Shown: in pieces, positions 1-9,544 of the stretch
How positions within the stretch are numbered: the stretch's first letter is position 1
Layout of the letters: each line of letters opens with the position of its first letter
DNA from: Bacteroides ilei
Lineage (GTDB): Bacteria > Bacteroidota > Bacteroidia > Bacteroidales > Bacteroidaceae
Length of the DNA: 64,000 nt
Direction: 5' to 3'
Assembly: GCF_900128495.1 (NCBI RefSeq)
Contig: NZ_LT635801.1
Location: forward strand, 1,251,997 to 1,315,996
The notes under the pieces: generated by a model
The model's input: only the letters and a program-made list of their open reading frames with translations
Databases searched by the model: none
What the model was told of the DNA's origin: nothing
Made by a program: the position numbers and the translations under genes

Positions 1-678
1 AAAATAGTATTAGGACATTTTGCAAATAAAGAATATACTTCCAATGGAGCAAACACATCTACTAATGTAGTCAATGGAACAGAAACTACTGCTGGGGATG
101 TTGTGATTAGCTGTATAGATTTGAAAACATGGTTTGGAGAAACTTTGAGTAATAAAGATGGTTTGATTGATGCAACAAGCTGGAGAAATCCTTTGAGAAA
201 ATCTGGAACCACACCAACATTCAAAAAAGGTTCTGTATTTGGTGGTACATTCCTGATTCCATTTGCAAAACAAAGTACGCAGACTTTGAAACTTGTGCTT
301 TCTACTTCTAATGCCGCAACTTCAGAAGAAGGTGATGAAGTATGGAACATTAACCTGCCAACAGGAGATAATCAGTTACAAAGTTCTTTTGCTTTAACTA
401 CTCCATCAGTAGCTGGCGCTTCTGTTAATTGGTCAACAGCTGCTGCTGCTTCAGAAACAGCAAATGTCTATAGCATTCTTAGAAACCATCTTTACGGTGT
501 AGGTAAGAGAACTATCGATAATCCGGGAGAAAGTGGTGGAGGAGAACCAGATCCAGATCCAGATCCAGAAAATCCAGATCCAGGTATTGACGACCCAGAA
601 TCACTGAACAACAAGCAGGAACTTACTTTACGTGTAAACGACAACTGGGAAGTTATTCACGGAATGGAGTTAGAGTAA
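1..678 (+). CDS. Fimbrillin family (FimA/Mfa1-like) pilus subunit, C-terminal part
   Basis: The reading frame is open from base 1 and its start lies outside the window, so only the last 225 residues are visible. The C-terminus carries the motif SILRNHLYGVGKR, then an acidic linker of Asp-Pro repeats (PDPDPDPENPDP), then a final strand LTLRVNDNWEVIHGMELE. A comparable pairing of an RNxLYxxG motif with a terminal alternating hydrophobic strand ends the 479-residue protein at 6644-8083. In type V pili of Bacteroidales such a last strand is donated to the neighbouring subunit. I infer a structural pilin. The DNA is AT-rich compared with the housekeeping genes further on. A strong hairpin follows the stop codon. 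It could also be an accessory rather than major subunit, because the N-terminal half is not visible. Confidence 0.7.
   Translation, partial: KIVLGHFANKEYTSNGANTSTNVVNGTETTAGDVVISCIDLKTWFGETLSNKDGLIDATSWRNPLRKSGTTPTFKKGSVFGGTFLIPFAKQSTQTLKLVLSTSNAATSEEGDEVWNINLPTGDNQLQSSFALTTPSVAGASVNWSTAAAASETANVYSILRNHLYGVGKRTIDNPGESGGGEPDPDPDPENPDPGIDDPESLNNKQELTLRVNDNWEVIHGMELE
547..585 (+). repeat. In-frame hexanucleotide repeat (CCAGAT) encoding a Pro-Asp linker
   Basis: Three perfect CCAGAT units at 547-564 are followed by CCAGAA, three extra bases, CCAGAT and CCAGGT. They encode the acidic PDPDPDPENPDPG linker of the pilin. The unit is a multiple of three, so slippage would change linker length without breaking the frame. 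Confidence 0.8.
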
Positions 679-705
679 TTACATAATAGGTTTATAATTC
701 AAAAT

Positions 706-732
706 AAGTATTGCCCATACAGGGCAATACTT
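706..732 (+). terminator. Hairpin downstream of the pilin gene
   Basis: A perfect 11-bp inverted repeat, AAGTATTGCCC at 706-716 and GGGCAATACTT at 722-732, with a 5-base loop, lies 27 bases after the pilin stop. There is no strong T-run, so it may terminate weakly or act as an mRNA 3' end. Confidence 0.6.
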
Positions 733-1043
733 ATATCCGGTTTTAGCGGAGGAGGACTTTTGCCGTTTTACATTATTATATAAATAAAGCAAATCAGCTT
801 TGCGGCGTTTAACATTTCGATGGTATTCTCTTTACACCAAGAGTGTGGCCGAATACTGCCTGTCTTTCGCAGGACTTCCATTGGATAAAAGCCAGGCAGC
901 TTTCTGCAGCTATTGAAGAAGCGAAGCACAGCCCAGTGGTATTTATATTAATAACTATCAACGAAAAGAATTTAAACGGCTCTTAACCACAATTTAAATA
1001 GCACTTAAACAGAATATAATTAAAATAATAAACATAACAATAT
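733..1043. other. Intergenic region between pilin and large lipoprotein
   Basis: No convincing gene is seen in about 310 bases. It contains a 7-bp inverted repeat CTGCCTG (856-862) / CAGGCAG (893-899). The bases just before the next start codon are very AT-rich. A short open stretch around 826-914 gives the peptide LYTKSVAEYCLSFAGLPLDK before a stop. It has no start and no recognisable homology, so it may be a decayed remnant. No perfect TAnnTTTG box was found. Confidence 0.4.
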
Positions 1044-4000
1044 ATGAAATCATTTTTCCAGACATCCAGACAAAGGAGTTTTCTTTCCGCCTGTCGAATA
1101 ACCGGAAAGAAATGGTCTGCATCGGTGCCGCTGCTTCTGGCTGCACTGTTGGCAGTTGTATTTTATTCATGCCGCGATGAGGATTTATTTCCGTCGGCAA
1201 GTGTGAGTGAACAAAATAGTAATACACGTGCAGAAGCTGAAAATACTTCAGGATTGAATGTTTCATCTGATATTGAGGAGTTTAAAGATGGGAATAATAC
1301 ACTTTATAAAGGTTATACTTATTCCCCTTCCTGTCGCGTTCCTTTGGTGGGTGAAGGAAGAGTGGTGAATCACATTTCACAGGGTCTGGTAAATGTACTT
1401 TCTGATGATAATAAACTTGAATATCTGATCGATGAGGATTTATCAGAATATGCTGTTAGTTTCAGTGGTGTGGCTGATGTCAGTTTAATAGGAGATATAC
1501 TGCTGTCAGTTAAGGATGTAAATCGTGTATATTACGATCCAAATGATGGTATTAAGGTGGGATTCATGTATGAAAATACTGGTGGAGCTTTAGGAGTAAA
1601 TGTATTGGGGAGTGGTTTTTGGATAAAAACATATTTAAAAGGTATAGAACAGGATGGATCGACTACTATTAAAGAGGATGGAGATTTTAGTGTATTAGAC
1701 CTAAATTTATTGAATGTAGCAGGTGGACTAAGTGAAATCTCTTTTAAAACAACAAAGCCTTTTGATGAAGTGCGTATAGGAAGGGTGTCAACTCTAGGTT
1801 TGGATGTTTTGAACAACCTGGAATTTTATTATGCTTTTGTTGGTGAAAATCCTGAGAAAATTGCTGCAAAAGGGCAGCATTATGCTAATGCAACAACTTA
1901 TGAAGGAGGAGATTTGACAGGATTGGGCAATACTAAGAATTTGGTAGATGACAATCTTAACAATGTAGAAACAATAATCTTCTCTGGCTCTTTATGGGTC
2001 AACTTTCAGGATGATATTCCTGTAGGTAGTGAATTGGGATTTAAAATTAATAAAGGAGGAGTTTTATCTGTCAATTTAGGAGGTATCTATTTAAAAAGTC
2101 TTGATGGAAATAACAATGCAGTAGAGAACGTAAGTTTGGGTACCGGTGTCGGTATTTCTGCTATTGGCGGTAGTAGTGGAGCATTTAGTTTCGTTACTTC
2201 AGAATTGTGTCGAGGAGTAAAGTTATCAATACCATTCAGTCTTGACGTATTAAGTGGAACAGGGGCTTATTACGCCTACTCCCGTGATCCGGTTACAGTA
2301 GATGTATCCTCATATTTCAGTATCGGAAATGATACAATTTCTGGAGACCAATATACTTTACCTCCATCGAACTATAATGGGGGAACAGTGGCGTACAACT
2401 TGGTAAGTTCATATGAGGGGGTTTCTTTGGTAGGAAACCAGATAACAGGTATAACAAGCGATGGTGACTATACGGTAGAAGCTACATATTCTAAGGACGA
2501 TAAAACAATCATTCAGCGAGCTATTATAACTCGAATAACTACAGACATTGATGAAGGTTGTAATAGCCCTATGATTAATACTGGAAATCAGTCTGGATTT
2601 AAAGCTCAAACTACTATAAATTCCGGTGGGCAATTGATAGATATATTCAGTTCCACACATAGTGCTAAAAACCTTGTAGATTCGGACCCGAATAACTATG
2701 CTGAGTATATCAGTGCATTAAGCCTGTTACAAGCCAAAGGTATTGTTGCAGTTACATCAGATAATAAAATTACAACAACAGGATCTACTCGTGTAGGCTT
2801 TGTAATGCAGACTAGCAATACTTTACTGAGTGCTGACGTACTACGATATTTCTTTATCCGTCTGTATAATGACAATGAGGAAGTGGCAAATAGCCTGGCA
2901 CAAACTAATAATACCGTGGGTGTAGGATTGCTTGGAGGTGACGGTAGTCAGCTGCGTTTCTATCTTGAGACTCAAGGTGGGGTTACTTTCAACCGCGTTG
3001 AGCTTTGGACAGCAGGTTTACTTAACCTAAACCTTAATAAGTTCCGTTTGTATTACGCATTTTATGAACCGACAACATGTGAAAATAATACCAGTATGTC
3101 AACATCCTGTATGGAGATGATTACCTCTCAAAAGTATGGGGCTAAAATCAATTATTCCGAGACTGGCAGTTCGTCTGTATTGGGTGTTGGTAGTACCATC
3201 AGTGATATATCGAATGTGTTGGACAATAGCATGACAAGCTATGCTACGATAGGAGCTGTAGCAAGTGTTATAGGACAAAGTACTATTGCCATTAAATTTA
3301 ATGAATTAGGAGCTGGTCAACCTGTTGGTGCAATCATAAGCGGTCCGGCATTATTGGCGGATGTAAGTCTTCTTAGCAAGACGTCAATAGTGGCATACAT
3401 GGGAGGTACAGCAGTGGCTGATAATACAACTTCTGGAGGAGTTGCCTCTATTGAGGCTATAGGTGATGATGGTCTTAATATTATTGAGGTCACTCCAAAA
3501 ACTGCATTCGATGAAGTCCGCATCACTTTCCCTTCCGTATTGGATGCACTAAAAGTTATAAAGGTGCATGGCTTCTATACGCGTCCGGACAAGAATAACA
3601 ACGGTATTCCGGACTGTGCAGAGGAACCGGATGATCAGACAATTGTCAATGTATCTGGTTGGACTGAACATGTGTGTATTGATCCTGAAACAGGTGAAGG
3701 TGTTATTGATATTACGCTTTCTGGAATTGGTGACGGAAGTACATATACCGCTGATTTAATATGTTATCCATTTAATGATTCAGGTCAGACGGTTGAACGT
3801 ACAGTGACATCTACTCCTGCAAATGATGGAACGGCTGTTTTGAAGGTTAGTCTTCCTGTTGGCGATTATTCAATCAGCGGTTTACCATACAACGGTCTCC
3901 GCGCTCAGGTGCATCCGCGGAAGACTACCTGGAAGAGAAATCCGTCAAATACCGACTGGAACAACTGGAACAACTGGACGGACGGTTCTCCTTGGGGATG

Positions 4001-5339
4001 TACCAATGTGGTGATTCCTACAGGAGCCACACGTTATCCGGTGTTGGAATCATGGAGTAGTGTAGATGAATTTTATGGCGGTAACTATTGCAATAATATC
4101 CATTTCGAACCGGGAGGAGCTGTACTCAATACTCAATATCTGAATTATAGTTATGCATACGTGGAAATGGAAATTACTGCCGGAGAGTACCACATGATTT
4201 CTACTCCACTTTGCGGAATGGTGACGGGAGATATGTTTGTTTCATCTGAAATGCCGGCGTACTTTACACAGTTGGATGATAAAACTTATCCTGAAGTGCG
4301 ACACAATCCGCTTGTGAGGCAGAAAATGTACAGCCGTGCGGTAAAAACTGCAACTTCTGGAGAAAATAGTAACAATACTGTGGCTGCCATTGCAGACTGG
4401 AGCCGTACGTTCAATGCTGTGGCTCAGGAATATGATCCGGCACAGGGTATAAAGATGATGGTGGGTAATGCAGGCGACAATACTAAATATCGTTTACGAT
4501 TCCCCAAAGAATATACAACATATAATTATTATAATCTGTCTGGGGTACTACAGAAAACTGAAGACTTTGGACCAAGAACGAATAATAATGGAAGATTTGC
4601 TTATGAAGATAATAATAATTCTTTTACTTTTACATTGAAAAATGAAGTAGAGGATGCTGCATATTTTGTGGCAGGCAATCCGTTTATGAGTTATATAGAT
4701 GTGCAGACGTTCTTATCAAACAATACCGGAGTTAGTGCCATAAAATTAGTTGAGACAGATGAAACAATCACCAGTAGTAATGCTAATGGCACACAAATCG
4801 CTCCTATGCAAGCGTTCTATGTAGTGGCAAATGCTGCTTCCAATTTGAAAGAATTGAGCATAACTTATACCCAGGACATGTTTGTACAGCCTTCTGCAAG
4901 TACAGCAACCAGAGCTTCACGCAGTGCTTCTGTTCCATCGGCAAGTGAAATGAAGATTTCTGCAACATCAGAAGGAACTGTAAGTACATGTTTGCTCACT
5001 CTCAGTGCCGAAGCATCGGATTCATACAGTGCGAAGGAGGATGTTATTTCTCTGATTGACGAGGACTTTTTGCCGAAGGTTAAAGTATATACCGTTGCCG
5101 ACAAGCGCGCTCTTGACATTCAGAAAATGAATAAAGCCAAACATGTGGATTTGGGTTTTGTAGTGAAGGATGGAACACAGAATGCCGAAATTACATTAAA
5201 TTATGGCAGCAACTGGAAGGGCTGGACATTGGTTGACAAGCAAACTGGTAATCGTTACGAACTTAATGGTAATACGGTTTCGGTTAATGCCGGTGCGTTG
5301 AAGAGTAATGACTCCCGTTTCTATCTTGAAAAACAATGA
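1044..5339 (+). CDS. Large modular surface lipoprotein of the fimbrial locus (possible tip adhesin)
   Basis: A 1431-residue protein with a basic N-terminus, a hydrophobic segment (about 28-41) and a lipobox ending VVFYSC, which puts the lipidated Cys at 43. I see four related beta-rich modules at about residues 95-270, 275-412, 515-685 and 698-838. They share NLVD-type motifs (NLVDDNLNN, NLVDSDPNN, NVLDNSMTS) and closing strands such as FYYAF, AYYAY, LYYAF and VHGFY. FDEVRI occurs in modules one and four. An Ig-like segment (about 865-955) follows, then a region with NWTDGSPWGCTNVVIP of a kind seen in Bacteroidetes surface proteins, and a beta-rich C-terminal domain. The position between pilin and anchor-like genes suggests a pilus-associated adhesin; this is inference. 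The start at 1044 gives a long but plausible lipoprotein signal. The next gene overlaps its stop as ATGA. Confidence 0.65.
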   Translation: MKSFFQTSRQRSFLSACRITGKKWSASVPLLLAALLAVVFYSCRDEDLFPSASVSEQNSNTRAEAENTSGLNVSSDIEEFKDGNNTLYKGYTYSPSCRVPLVGEGRVVNHISQGLVNVLSDDNKLEYLIDEDLSEYAVSFSGVADVSLIGDILLSVKDVNRVYYDPNDGIKVGFMYENTGGALGVNVLGSGFWIKTYLKGIEQDGSTTIKEDGDFSVLDLNLLNVAGGLSEISFKTTKPFDEVRIGRVSTLGLDVLNNLEFYYAFVGENPEKIAAKGQHYANATTYEGGDLTGLGNTKNLVDDNLNNVETIIFSGSLWVNFQDDIPVGSELGFKINKGGVLSVNLGGIYLKSLDGNNNAVENVSLGTGVGISAIGGSSGAFSFVTSELCRGVKLSIPFSLDVLSGTGAYYAYSRDPVTVDVSSYFSIGNDTISGDQYTLPPSNYNGGTVAYNLVSSYEGVSLVGNQITGITSDGDYTVEATYSKDDKTIIQRAIITRITTDIDEGCNSPMINTGNQSGFKAQTTINSGGQLIDIFSSTHSAKNLVDSDPNNYAEYISALSLLQAKGIVAVTSDNKITTTGSTRVGFVMQTSNTLLSADVLRYFFIRLYNDNEEVANSLAQTNNTVGVGLLGGDGSQLRFYLETQGGVTFNRVELWTAGLLNLNLNKFRLYYAFYEPTTCENNTSMSTSCMEMITSQKYGAKINYSETGSSSVLGVGSTISDISNVLDNSMTSYATIGAVASVIGQSTIAIKFNELGAGQPVGAIISGPALLADVSLLSKTSIVAYMGGTAVADNTTSGGVASIEAIGDDGLNIIEVTPKTAFDEVRITFPSVLDALKVIKVHGFYTRPDKNNNGIPDCAEEPDDQTIVNVSGWTEHVCIDPETGEGVIDITLSGIGDGSTYTADLICYPFNDSGQTVERTVTSTPANDGTAVLKVSLPVGDYSISGLPYNGLRAQVHPRKTTWKRNPSNTDWNNWNNWTDGSPWGCTNVVIPTGATRYPVLESWSSVDEFYGGNYCNNIHFEPGGAVLNTQYLNYSYAYVEMEITAGEYHMISTPLCGMVTGDMFVSSEMPAYFTQLDDKTYPEVRHNPLVRQKMYSRAVKTATSGENSNNTVAAIADWSRTFNAVAQEYDPAQGIKMMVGNAGDNTKYRLRFPKEYTTYNYYNLSGVLQKTEDFGPRTNNNGRFAYEDNNNSFTFTLKNEVEDAAYFVAGNPFMSYIDVQTFLSNNTGVSAIKLVETDETITSSNANGTQIAPMQAFYVVANAASNLKELSITYTQDMFVQPSASTATRASRSASVPSASEMKISATSEGTVSTCLLTLSAEASDSYSAKEDVISLIDEDFLPKVKVYTVADKRALDIQKMNKAKHVDLGFVVKDGTQNAEITLNYGSNWKGWTLVDKQTGNRYELNGNTVSVNAGALKSNDSRFYLEKQ

Positions 5340-6592
5340 AAGGAAAGTGGGTTATGATAATGAATAGAATTAAATATAGATTGTTTATGACACTTACTGT
5401 ATGTGGCTTCCTCTTGTTGGGAGCCTCATGCAGCAAGGATGATGAACCGGTGCAGACAGTAGAAGGGGTTACTGTCACTATTTCAGCTCAGAGTGATTTG
5501 CAGACAAGAACTACTTTGCCGGTATATGATGGAAAAGATACAGATGGTAAACCTATTTATGGAACAAAAATCGACGGTGTTCAGCATGTAACGGATGTTT
5601 ATCTCTATGTATTTGAGAAGAATAGCGGAAGTGGAGATTATGTCTGCAAGAGCATGCAGGACGTTCACTGGAGTGAGCGCATAGATCGTGATGAAAATGG
5701 TAAACTCCCAATTACAACTTCTAAATTGTCTTATACAATCAGTTATAAATTTGATAAAAATTGTATTTATCGTCTGGTGGCTGTAGGCATAGATAATGCA
5801 AAATCAAATGAAGAAATGCAGGATTATGATGGCTGGAACTCTATTCTTACCTATGGATTGCCAGATTCTATTCGGACAGGCAGTAAGCTGACTGATCCGA
5901 TTACACTTCAAGAGGGTAAAACTCCGACTGATATGGCACATTCGGAATTCTTTACCGGTTATATCGATTATAATCCTTTAACTCAGGGAACCAATCTTGG
6001 TATCATTGATTTGTGGCGCAGGGTCGCAGGTCTGCAGGTTTGCCTGAATCAGATTCCAAAGGAAGTAGAGCGCGTGAGAATATTGCTTTATAATTCGCAG
6101 AATACACAAGTGAAACTATTGCCCAGTGCCCCCCAAGAAAGTGAAACGGATAAGAAGATAATTACAGATTTCATTACCAGCCCTTATGGGAATGATTCTT
6201 TCAACGAAGAGGGCAGGGTACTGATGGATAAGACCTTTACAGAGGATGATTTATATCTTCCGGGATCTAGTAAAGGAGTCGTTTCTGATTATGCTTACAA
6301 ATGTTCCCTGACGGCATTTATGCTGCCCGTCAATATTCCGGACAGAGAACTGTATGACCATACGCTTGTAGCGGAGTTTATTACTACTTCCATAACCGGT
6401 ATTGTAGGTACCAGCAAAAAGGTACGTCTGAATTTGCAGAATGGTAATAATCTTGTATTTGAAGATGAAACAGATATAGGTACCGGTATTATCGACGACC
6501 TCGACAAGTATCTTTTTCCTATTCAGGCAAATCATTTTTATTGTCTGGGGACACCTTCAAATCCTATAGATTGTAGTAAGGTATTGAATTAA
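5336..6592 (+). CDS. FimB/Mfa2-like fimbrial anchor or fimbrillin-family lipoprotein
   Basis: A 418-residue lipoprotein whose signal peptide ends FLLLGASC, with the lipidated Cys at 32 counted from the first ATG. The segment VTDVYLYVFEKNSG and the later LWRRVAGLQVCLNQIPKEVERVRILLYN fit the pattern of the FimB/Mfa2 anchors and fimbrillin-like proteins of Bacteroidales, which hold the pilus base on the outer membrane. The ATG at 5336 overlaps the previous stop by four bases, indicating translational coupling. ATGs at 5354 and 5360 would give a shorter and more typical signal peptide and are also possible starts. The family call rests on motif pattern only, so an accessory subunit is the main alternative. 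Confidence 0.65.
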   Translation: MKGKWVMIMNRIKYRLFMTLTVCGFLLLGASCSKDDEPVQTVEGVTVTISAQSDLQTRTTLPVYDGKDTDGKPIYGTKIDGVQHVTDVYLYVFEKNSGSGDYVCKSMQDVHWSERIDRDENGKLPITTSKLSYTISYKFDKNCIYRLVAVGIDNAKSNEEMQDYDGWNSILTYGLPDSIRTGSKLTDPITLQEGKTPTDMAHSEFFTGYIDYNPLTQGTNLGIIDLWRRVAGLQVCLNQIPKEVERVRILLYNSQNTQVKLLPSAPQESETDKKIITDFITSPYGNDSFNEEGRVLMDKTFTEDDLYLPGSSKGVVSDYAYKCSLTAFMLPVNIPDRELYDHTLVAEFITTSITGIVGTSKKVRLNLQNGNNLVFEDETDIGTGIIDDLDKYLFPIQANHFYCLGTPSNPIDCSKVLN

Positions 6593-6643
6593 TATATTCT
6601 TTGGATAATATTTCAAGATTAAATTTTCCTATATAATTAATAT

Positions 6644-8083
6644 ATGAATCTTTTCAGACTAAAATATTTATTTTTAGCATTTGCTATTTTAACTGTATCC
6701 TGCAATAGCAATACTCTTACTGATGAAGAAAGTCCAGACTACACAAAGCCTCAGCAGCAGACCTTCACCGTAGTGGTGGAAAGTGTGGGCGAGCTTTTCG
6801 AAGGGGGAGAGGGTGTGAATCCAGGTACTTTAGCGTCACGCCGTCCTATCTCAAGCGTCACTCCTACACAGACGTTCGACAAGCTGGCTTTGTTGATTAT
6901 AGAATATGCTTCGCCCGCAAAGGTGGTGTATAAACGGACTATAGACAACTGGAGTAACCCGGACAATAAGGCAAGCTATCCTTGGAGTACGGAAGAAGGA
7001 CAGGGACGTTATGCTACTGTTACTCTGACTGGCGATGAGTGTCTGGAAGAAGGAAAAAACTATATGGCGTACGTGATAGGATATCAGACCGGAACTTACG
7101 GAGGGTATGAGCCGTTCAAGGATATAGAGGTGGGAGACTATTATAATCAGACAGAAGTTGTTACGGTGCCAGAAGATGGAAGTGTGGATGAGGTTTTTGC
7201 CGGAGCGGAAGTCTTTTGGGTAAAGGATGGGGTTATTCTGTCGCAGCGTAGTTCTGAGGCTGAAGTGGAACATGGCTTGATGGTGGCTCGCCGTCAGGTG
7301 GCAGGTACGTTCGGCTATTTTACCCGTATTCCGGTAACGGCGGGTGGCAAAAAGGTGGCTAAACTGCGTCTGGTTTCTACCAAAGAGAACCGTACGGTGA
7401 TTTTCGGAGGTTTCCGCAGTGTGGACGATAATCTGAATTTCCATAAGGATAATGTGATAAACGGCATGAATCCGGCTACGGACTATGACTGTGTGTTGGC
7501 AGGCTCGTTGAAAAAGGATGCCTTTTCGGTATATGAAATAGACTTGTGCAAGTGGTTCCCCGGAAATACGGAGAATGCTTTGTTGCCTTTGGATGCCAAT
7601 GGCGACGGCTATCTGGACAGTGCTGACACCAACTGGCAGACGGACGAGGAAAATTATCCGAAAGGTACGATTTCTCTGCCGCGTGGAACAGTGTTCGGCG
7701 ACAGTTTCATGGTTTCTATCGCAATGCTGCGGGATGATGTGGATGAGGGTATTCCCACATTCCAGATGCAGATGCTTGATGCGGGCGGAAAGGTGATAAA
7801 GTATTGGGATGTTGTTTTGAGAAATCTGGATACTGTCGGTGAGACTCGTACGCTGGTATCGCTTCCGAACGGTGTAAACGGACGTACGGAGATTACGGAA
7901 CTGGAAAATATTGATACGGATGCATGTTTCAGTATCGTACGTAACCGCCTTTATACGATGGGTGAGAAGAACCAGTCGCAGAATTATGGTGAGGATGAAC
8001 CGATTGATTTGTCGAAAGACAACGTGCTGGTACTCGATGCCCGTCATGAATGGCAAATCATGAATTCTATTATTTTCAATTGA
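6644..8083 (+). CDS. Fimbrillin-like accessory pilus lipoprotein
   Basis: A 479-residue protein with a short lipoprotein signal (AFAILTVSC, Cys20). Its C-terminus contains CFSIVRNRLYTMGEK followed by a final hydrophobic-polar strand ending WQIMNSIIFN. This resembles the RNxLYxxG plus terminal strand of the pilin at 1-678 and suggests incorporation into the same pilus by donor-strand exchange. It starts 51 bases after the preceding gene, in the same direction, so the locus is probably one transcript. A strong terminator follows at 8181-8220. The exact role (tip, accessory or second pilin) cannot be told from sequence. Confidence 0.6.
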   Translation: MNLFRLKYLFLAFAILTVSCNSNTLTDEESPDYTKPQQQTFTVVVESVGELFEGGEGVNPGTLASRRPISSVTPTQTFDKLALLIIEYASPAKVVYKRTIDNWSNPDNKASYPWSTEEGQGRYATVTLTGDECLEEGKNYMAYVIGYQTGTYGGYEPFKDIEVGDYYNQTEVVTVPEDGSVDEVFAGAEVFWVKDGVILSQRSSEAEVEHGLMVARRQVAGTFGYFTRIPVTAGGKKVAKLRLVSTKENRTVIFGGFRSVDDNLNFHKDNVINGMNPATDYDCVLAGSLKKDAFSVYEIDLCKWFPGNTENALLPLDANGDGYLDSADTNWQTDEENYPKGTISLPRGTVFGDSFMVSIAMLRDDVDEGIPTFQMQMLDAGGKVIKYWDVVLRNLDTVGETRTLVSLPNGVNGRTEITELENIDTDACFSIVRNRLYTMGEKNQSQNYGEDEPIDLSKDNVLVLDARHEWQIMNSIIFN

Positions 8084-8180
8084 TTTGATGATAATTCATT
8101 GTTGGGTAATTGGTGGAAGGATGCATCGGAAACTATGTCCAGGTTCTTCATAACAGACCTTACCACAGTCGGTATTATCA

Positions 8181-8220
8181 AAAAAAGCGTGTGTCTTCTA
8201 TAAGATACACGCTTTTTTTT
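8181..8220 (+). terminator. Rho-independent terminator ending the fimbrial locus
   Basis: An 11-bp stem (8187-8197 with 8202-8212, one G-U pair) with a 4-base loop, flanked by an A-run before and eight Ts after. It closes the fimbrial transcript just ahead of hflX. Confidence 0.85.
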
Positions 8221-8227
8221 ATCTTTG
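8220..8227 (+). promoter_or_regulatory. -7 promoter box of hflX
   Basis: TATCTTTG matches the Bacteroidales -7 consensus TAnnTTTG and lies 35 bases before the hflX ATG, directly after the T-run of the upstream terminator. Confidence 0.7.
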
Positions 8228-8261
8228 CATCAAACAATATACATGTATATACAACTTATTG

Positions 8262-9527
8262 ATGAAAGAATTTGTGATATCTGAAGCACAGACCGAGAGA
8301 GCTGTGCTGGTGGGACTGGTTACGCAGACCCAGAATGAACGTAAAACGAATGAATATTTGGATGAACTGGCTTTCCTGGCCGAGACAGCTGGGGCGGAGG
8401 TTGTCAAGCGTTTCACCCAGAAACTGGATACGCCTAATTCCGTAACTTATGTAGGTAAAGGAAAGTTGCAGGAAATAAAGGAATATCTGTCTGTACAGAA
8501 TGAGTCGGAGGAAACGGAAATAGGGATGGTTATCTTTGATGATGAGCTTTCGGCCAAGCAGATCCGTAACATTGAGAATGAACTGAAGGTAAAGATACTG
8601 GACCGTACTTCACTGATTCTGGATATTTTTGCTATGCGTGCCCAGACGGCCAATGCAAAGACGCAGGTGGAACTGGCGCAGTATAAATATATGCTTCCCC
8701 GTTTGCAGCGGTTGTGGACTCACCTGGAACGTCAGGGAGGTGGTTCCGGTGCCGGAGGTGGTAAAGGTTCGGTAGGTTTGCGTGGTCCGGGTGAAACCCA
8801 GCTTGAAATGGACCGCCGTATCATCTTGAACCGTATGGCTTTGCTGAAACAGCGTCTGGCTGACATCGATACGCAGAAATCTACTCAAAGGAAAAACCGT
8901 GGACGTCTGATCCGTGTAGCTCTGGTAGGTTATACCAATGTGGGTAAGTCTACACTGATGAATCTGTTGGCAAAGAGTGAGGTCTTTGCCGAAAACAAGT
9001 TGTTTGCTACTTTGGATACTACGGTCCGTAAGGTGATTATTGATAATTTGCCTTTCCTGCTTTCGGATACGGTAGGTTTTATCCGCAAACTTCCTACAGA
9101 TCTGGTCGATTCGTTCAAGTCGACGTTGGACGAGGTGCGAGAGGCCGACCTGCTGCTGCATGTGGTAGATATTTCCCATCCTGATTTTGAAGAGCAGATT
9201 CAGGTGGTCGATAAGACCATTGCCGATTTGGGTGCTGCGGGGAAACCGACCATGATTGTTTTCAACAAGATTGATGCATATACCTATGTTGAAAAAGATC
9301 CGGATGATCTGACTCCGAAGACAAAGGAAAATACTACTTTGGAAGAACTGATGCATACCTGGATGGCGAAGATGAATGATAACTGCATCTTCATTTCGGC
9401 CAAAAACAAAACCAATATAGAGGAATTGAAGGATAAGGTTTACAAGAAAGTCCGTGAATTGCATGTACAGAAATATCCTTATAATGATTTTCTGTATCAG
9501 ACTTACGATAATTACGACGAAGAATAA
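8262..9527 (+). CDS. hflX: GTPase HflX
   Basis: Ribosome-associated GTPase of the OBG-HflX family, 421 residues. HflX binds the 50S subunit and in studied bacteria splits stalled or stressed ribosomes. An N-terminal HflX domain precedes a glycine-rich linker (RQGGGSGAGGGKGSVGLRG). The G domain follows with G1 GYTNVGKS at about 223-230, G3 DTVGF, G4 NKID and G5 SAKNKT. A TTG lies one codon upstream at 8259; I chose ATG at 8262. The gene has its own promoter box, and the next gene starts only a few bases downstream, so the two may be cotranscribed. Confidence 0.95.
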   Translation: MKEFVISEAQTERAVLVGLVTQTQNERKTNEYLDELAFLAETAGAEVVKRFTQKLDTPNSVTYVGKGKLQEIKEYLSVQNESEETEIGMVIFDDELSAKQIRNIENELKVKILDRTSLILDIFAMRAQTANAKTQVELAQYKYMLPRLQRLWTHLERQGGGSGAGGGKGSVGLRGPGETQLEMDRRIILNRMALLKQRLADIDTQKSTQRKNRGRLIRVALVGYTNVGKSTLMNLLAKSEVFAENKLFATLDTTVRKVIIDNLPFLLSDTVGFIRKLPTDLVDSFKSTLDEVREADLLLHVVDISHPDFEEQIQVVDKTIADLGAAGKPTMIVFNKIDAYTYVEKDPDDLTPKTKENTTLEELMHTWMAKMNDNCIFISAKNKTNIEELKDKVYKKVRELHVQKYPYNDFLYQTYDNYDEE

Positions 9528-9544
9528 TTAATGATGTGTGTGCT

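Noticed and set aside
826..914. Short coding-like stretch between the pilin and the large lipoprotein genes
   Set aside because: No start codon, quickly closed by a stop, and no recognisable homology; listed only as part of an intergenic region.
6851..8056. Long open frame (401 codons) on the minus strand
   Set aside because: It is fully antisense to the fimbrillin-like lipoprotein gene, gives a composition typical of a shadow frame (many His, Ile, Arg) and has no promoter or signal features.
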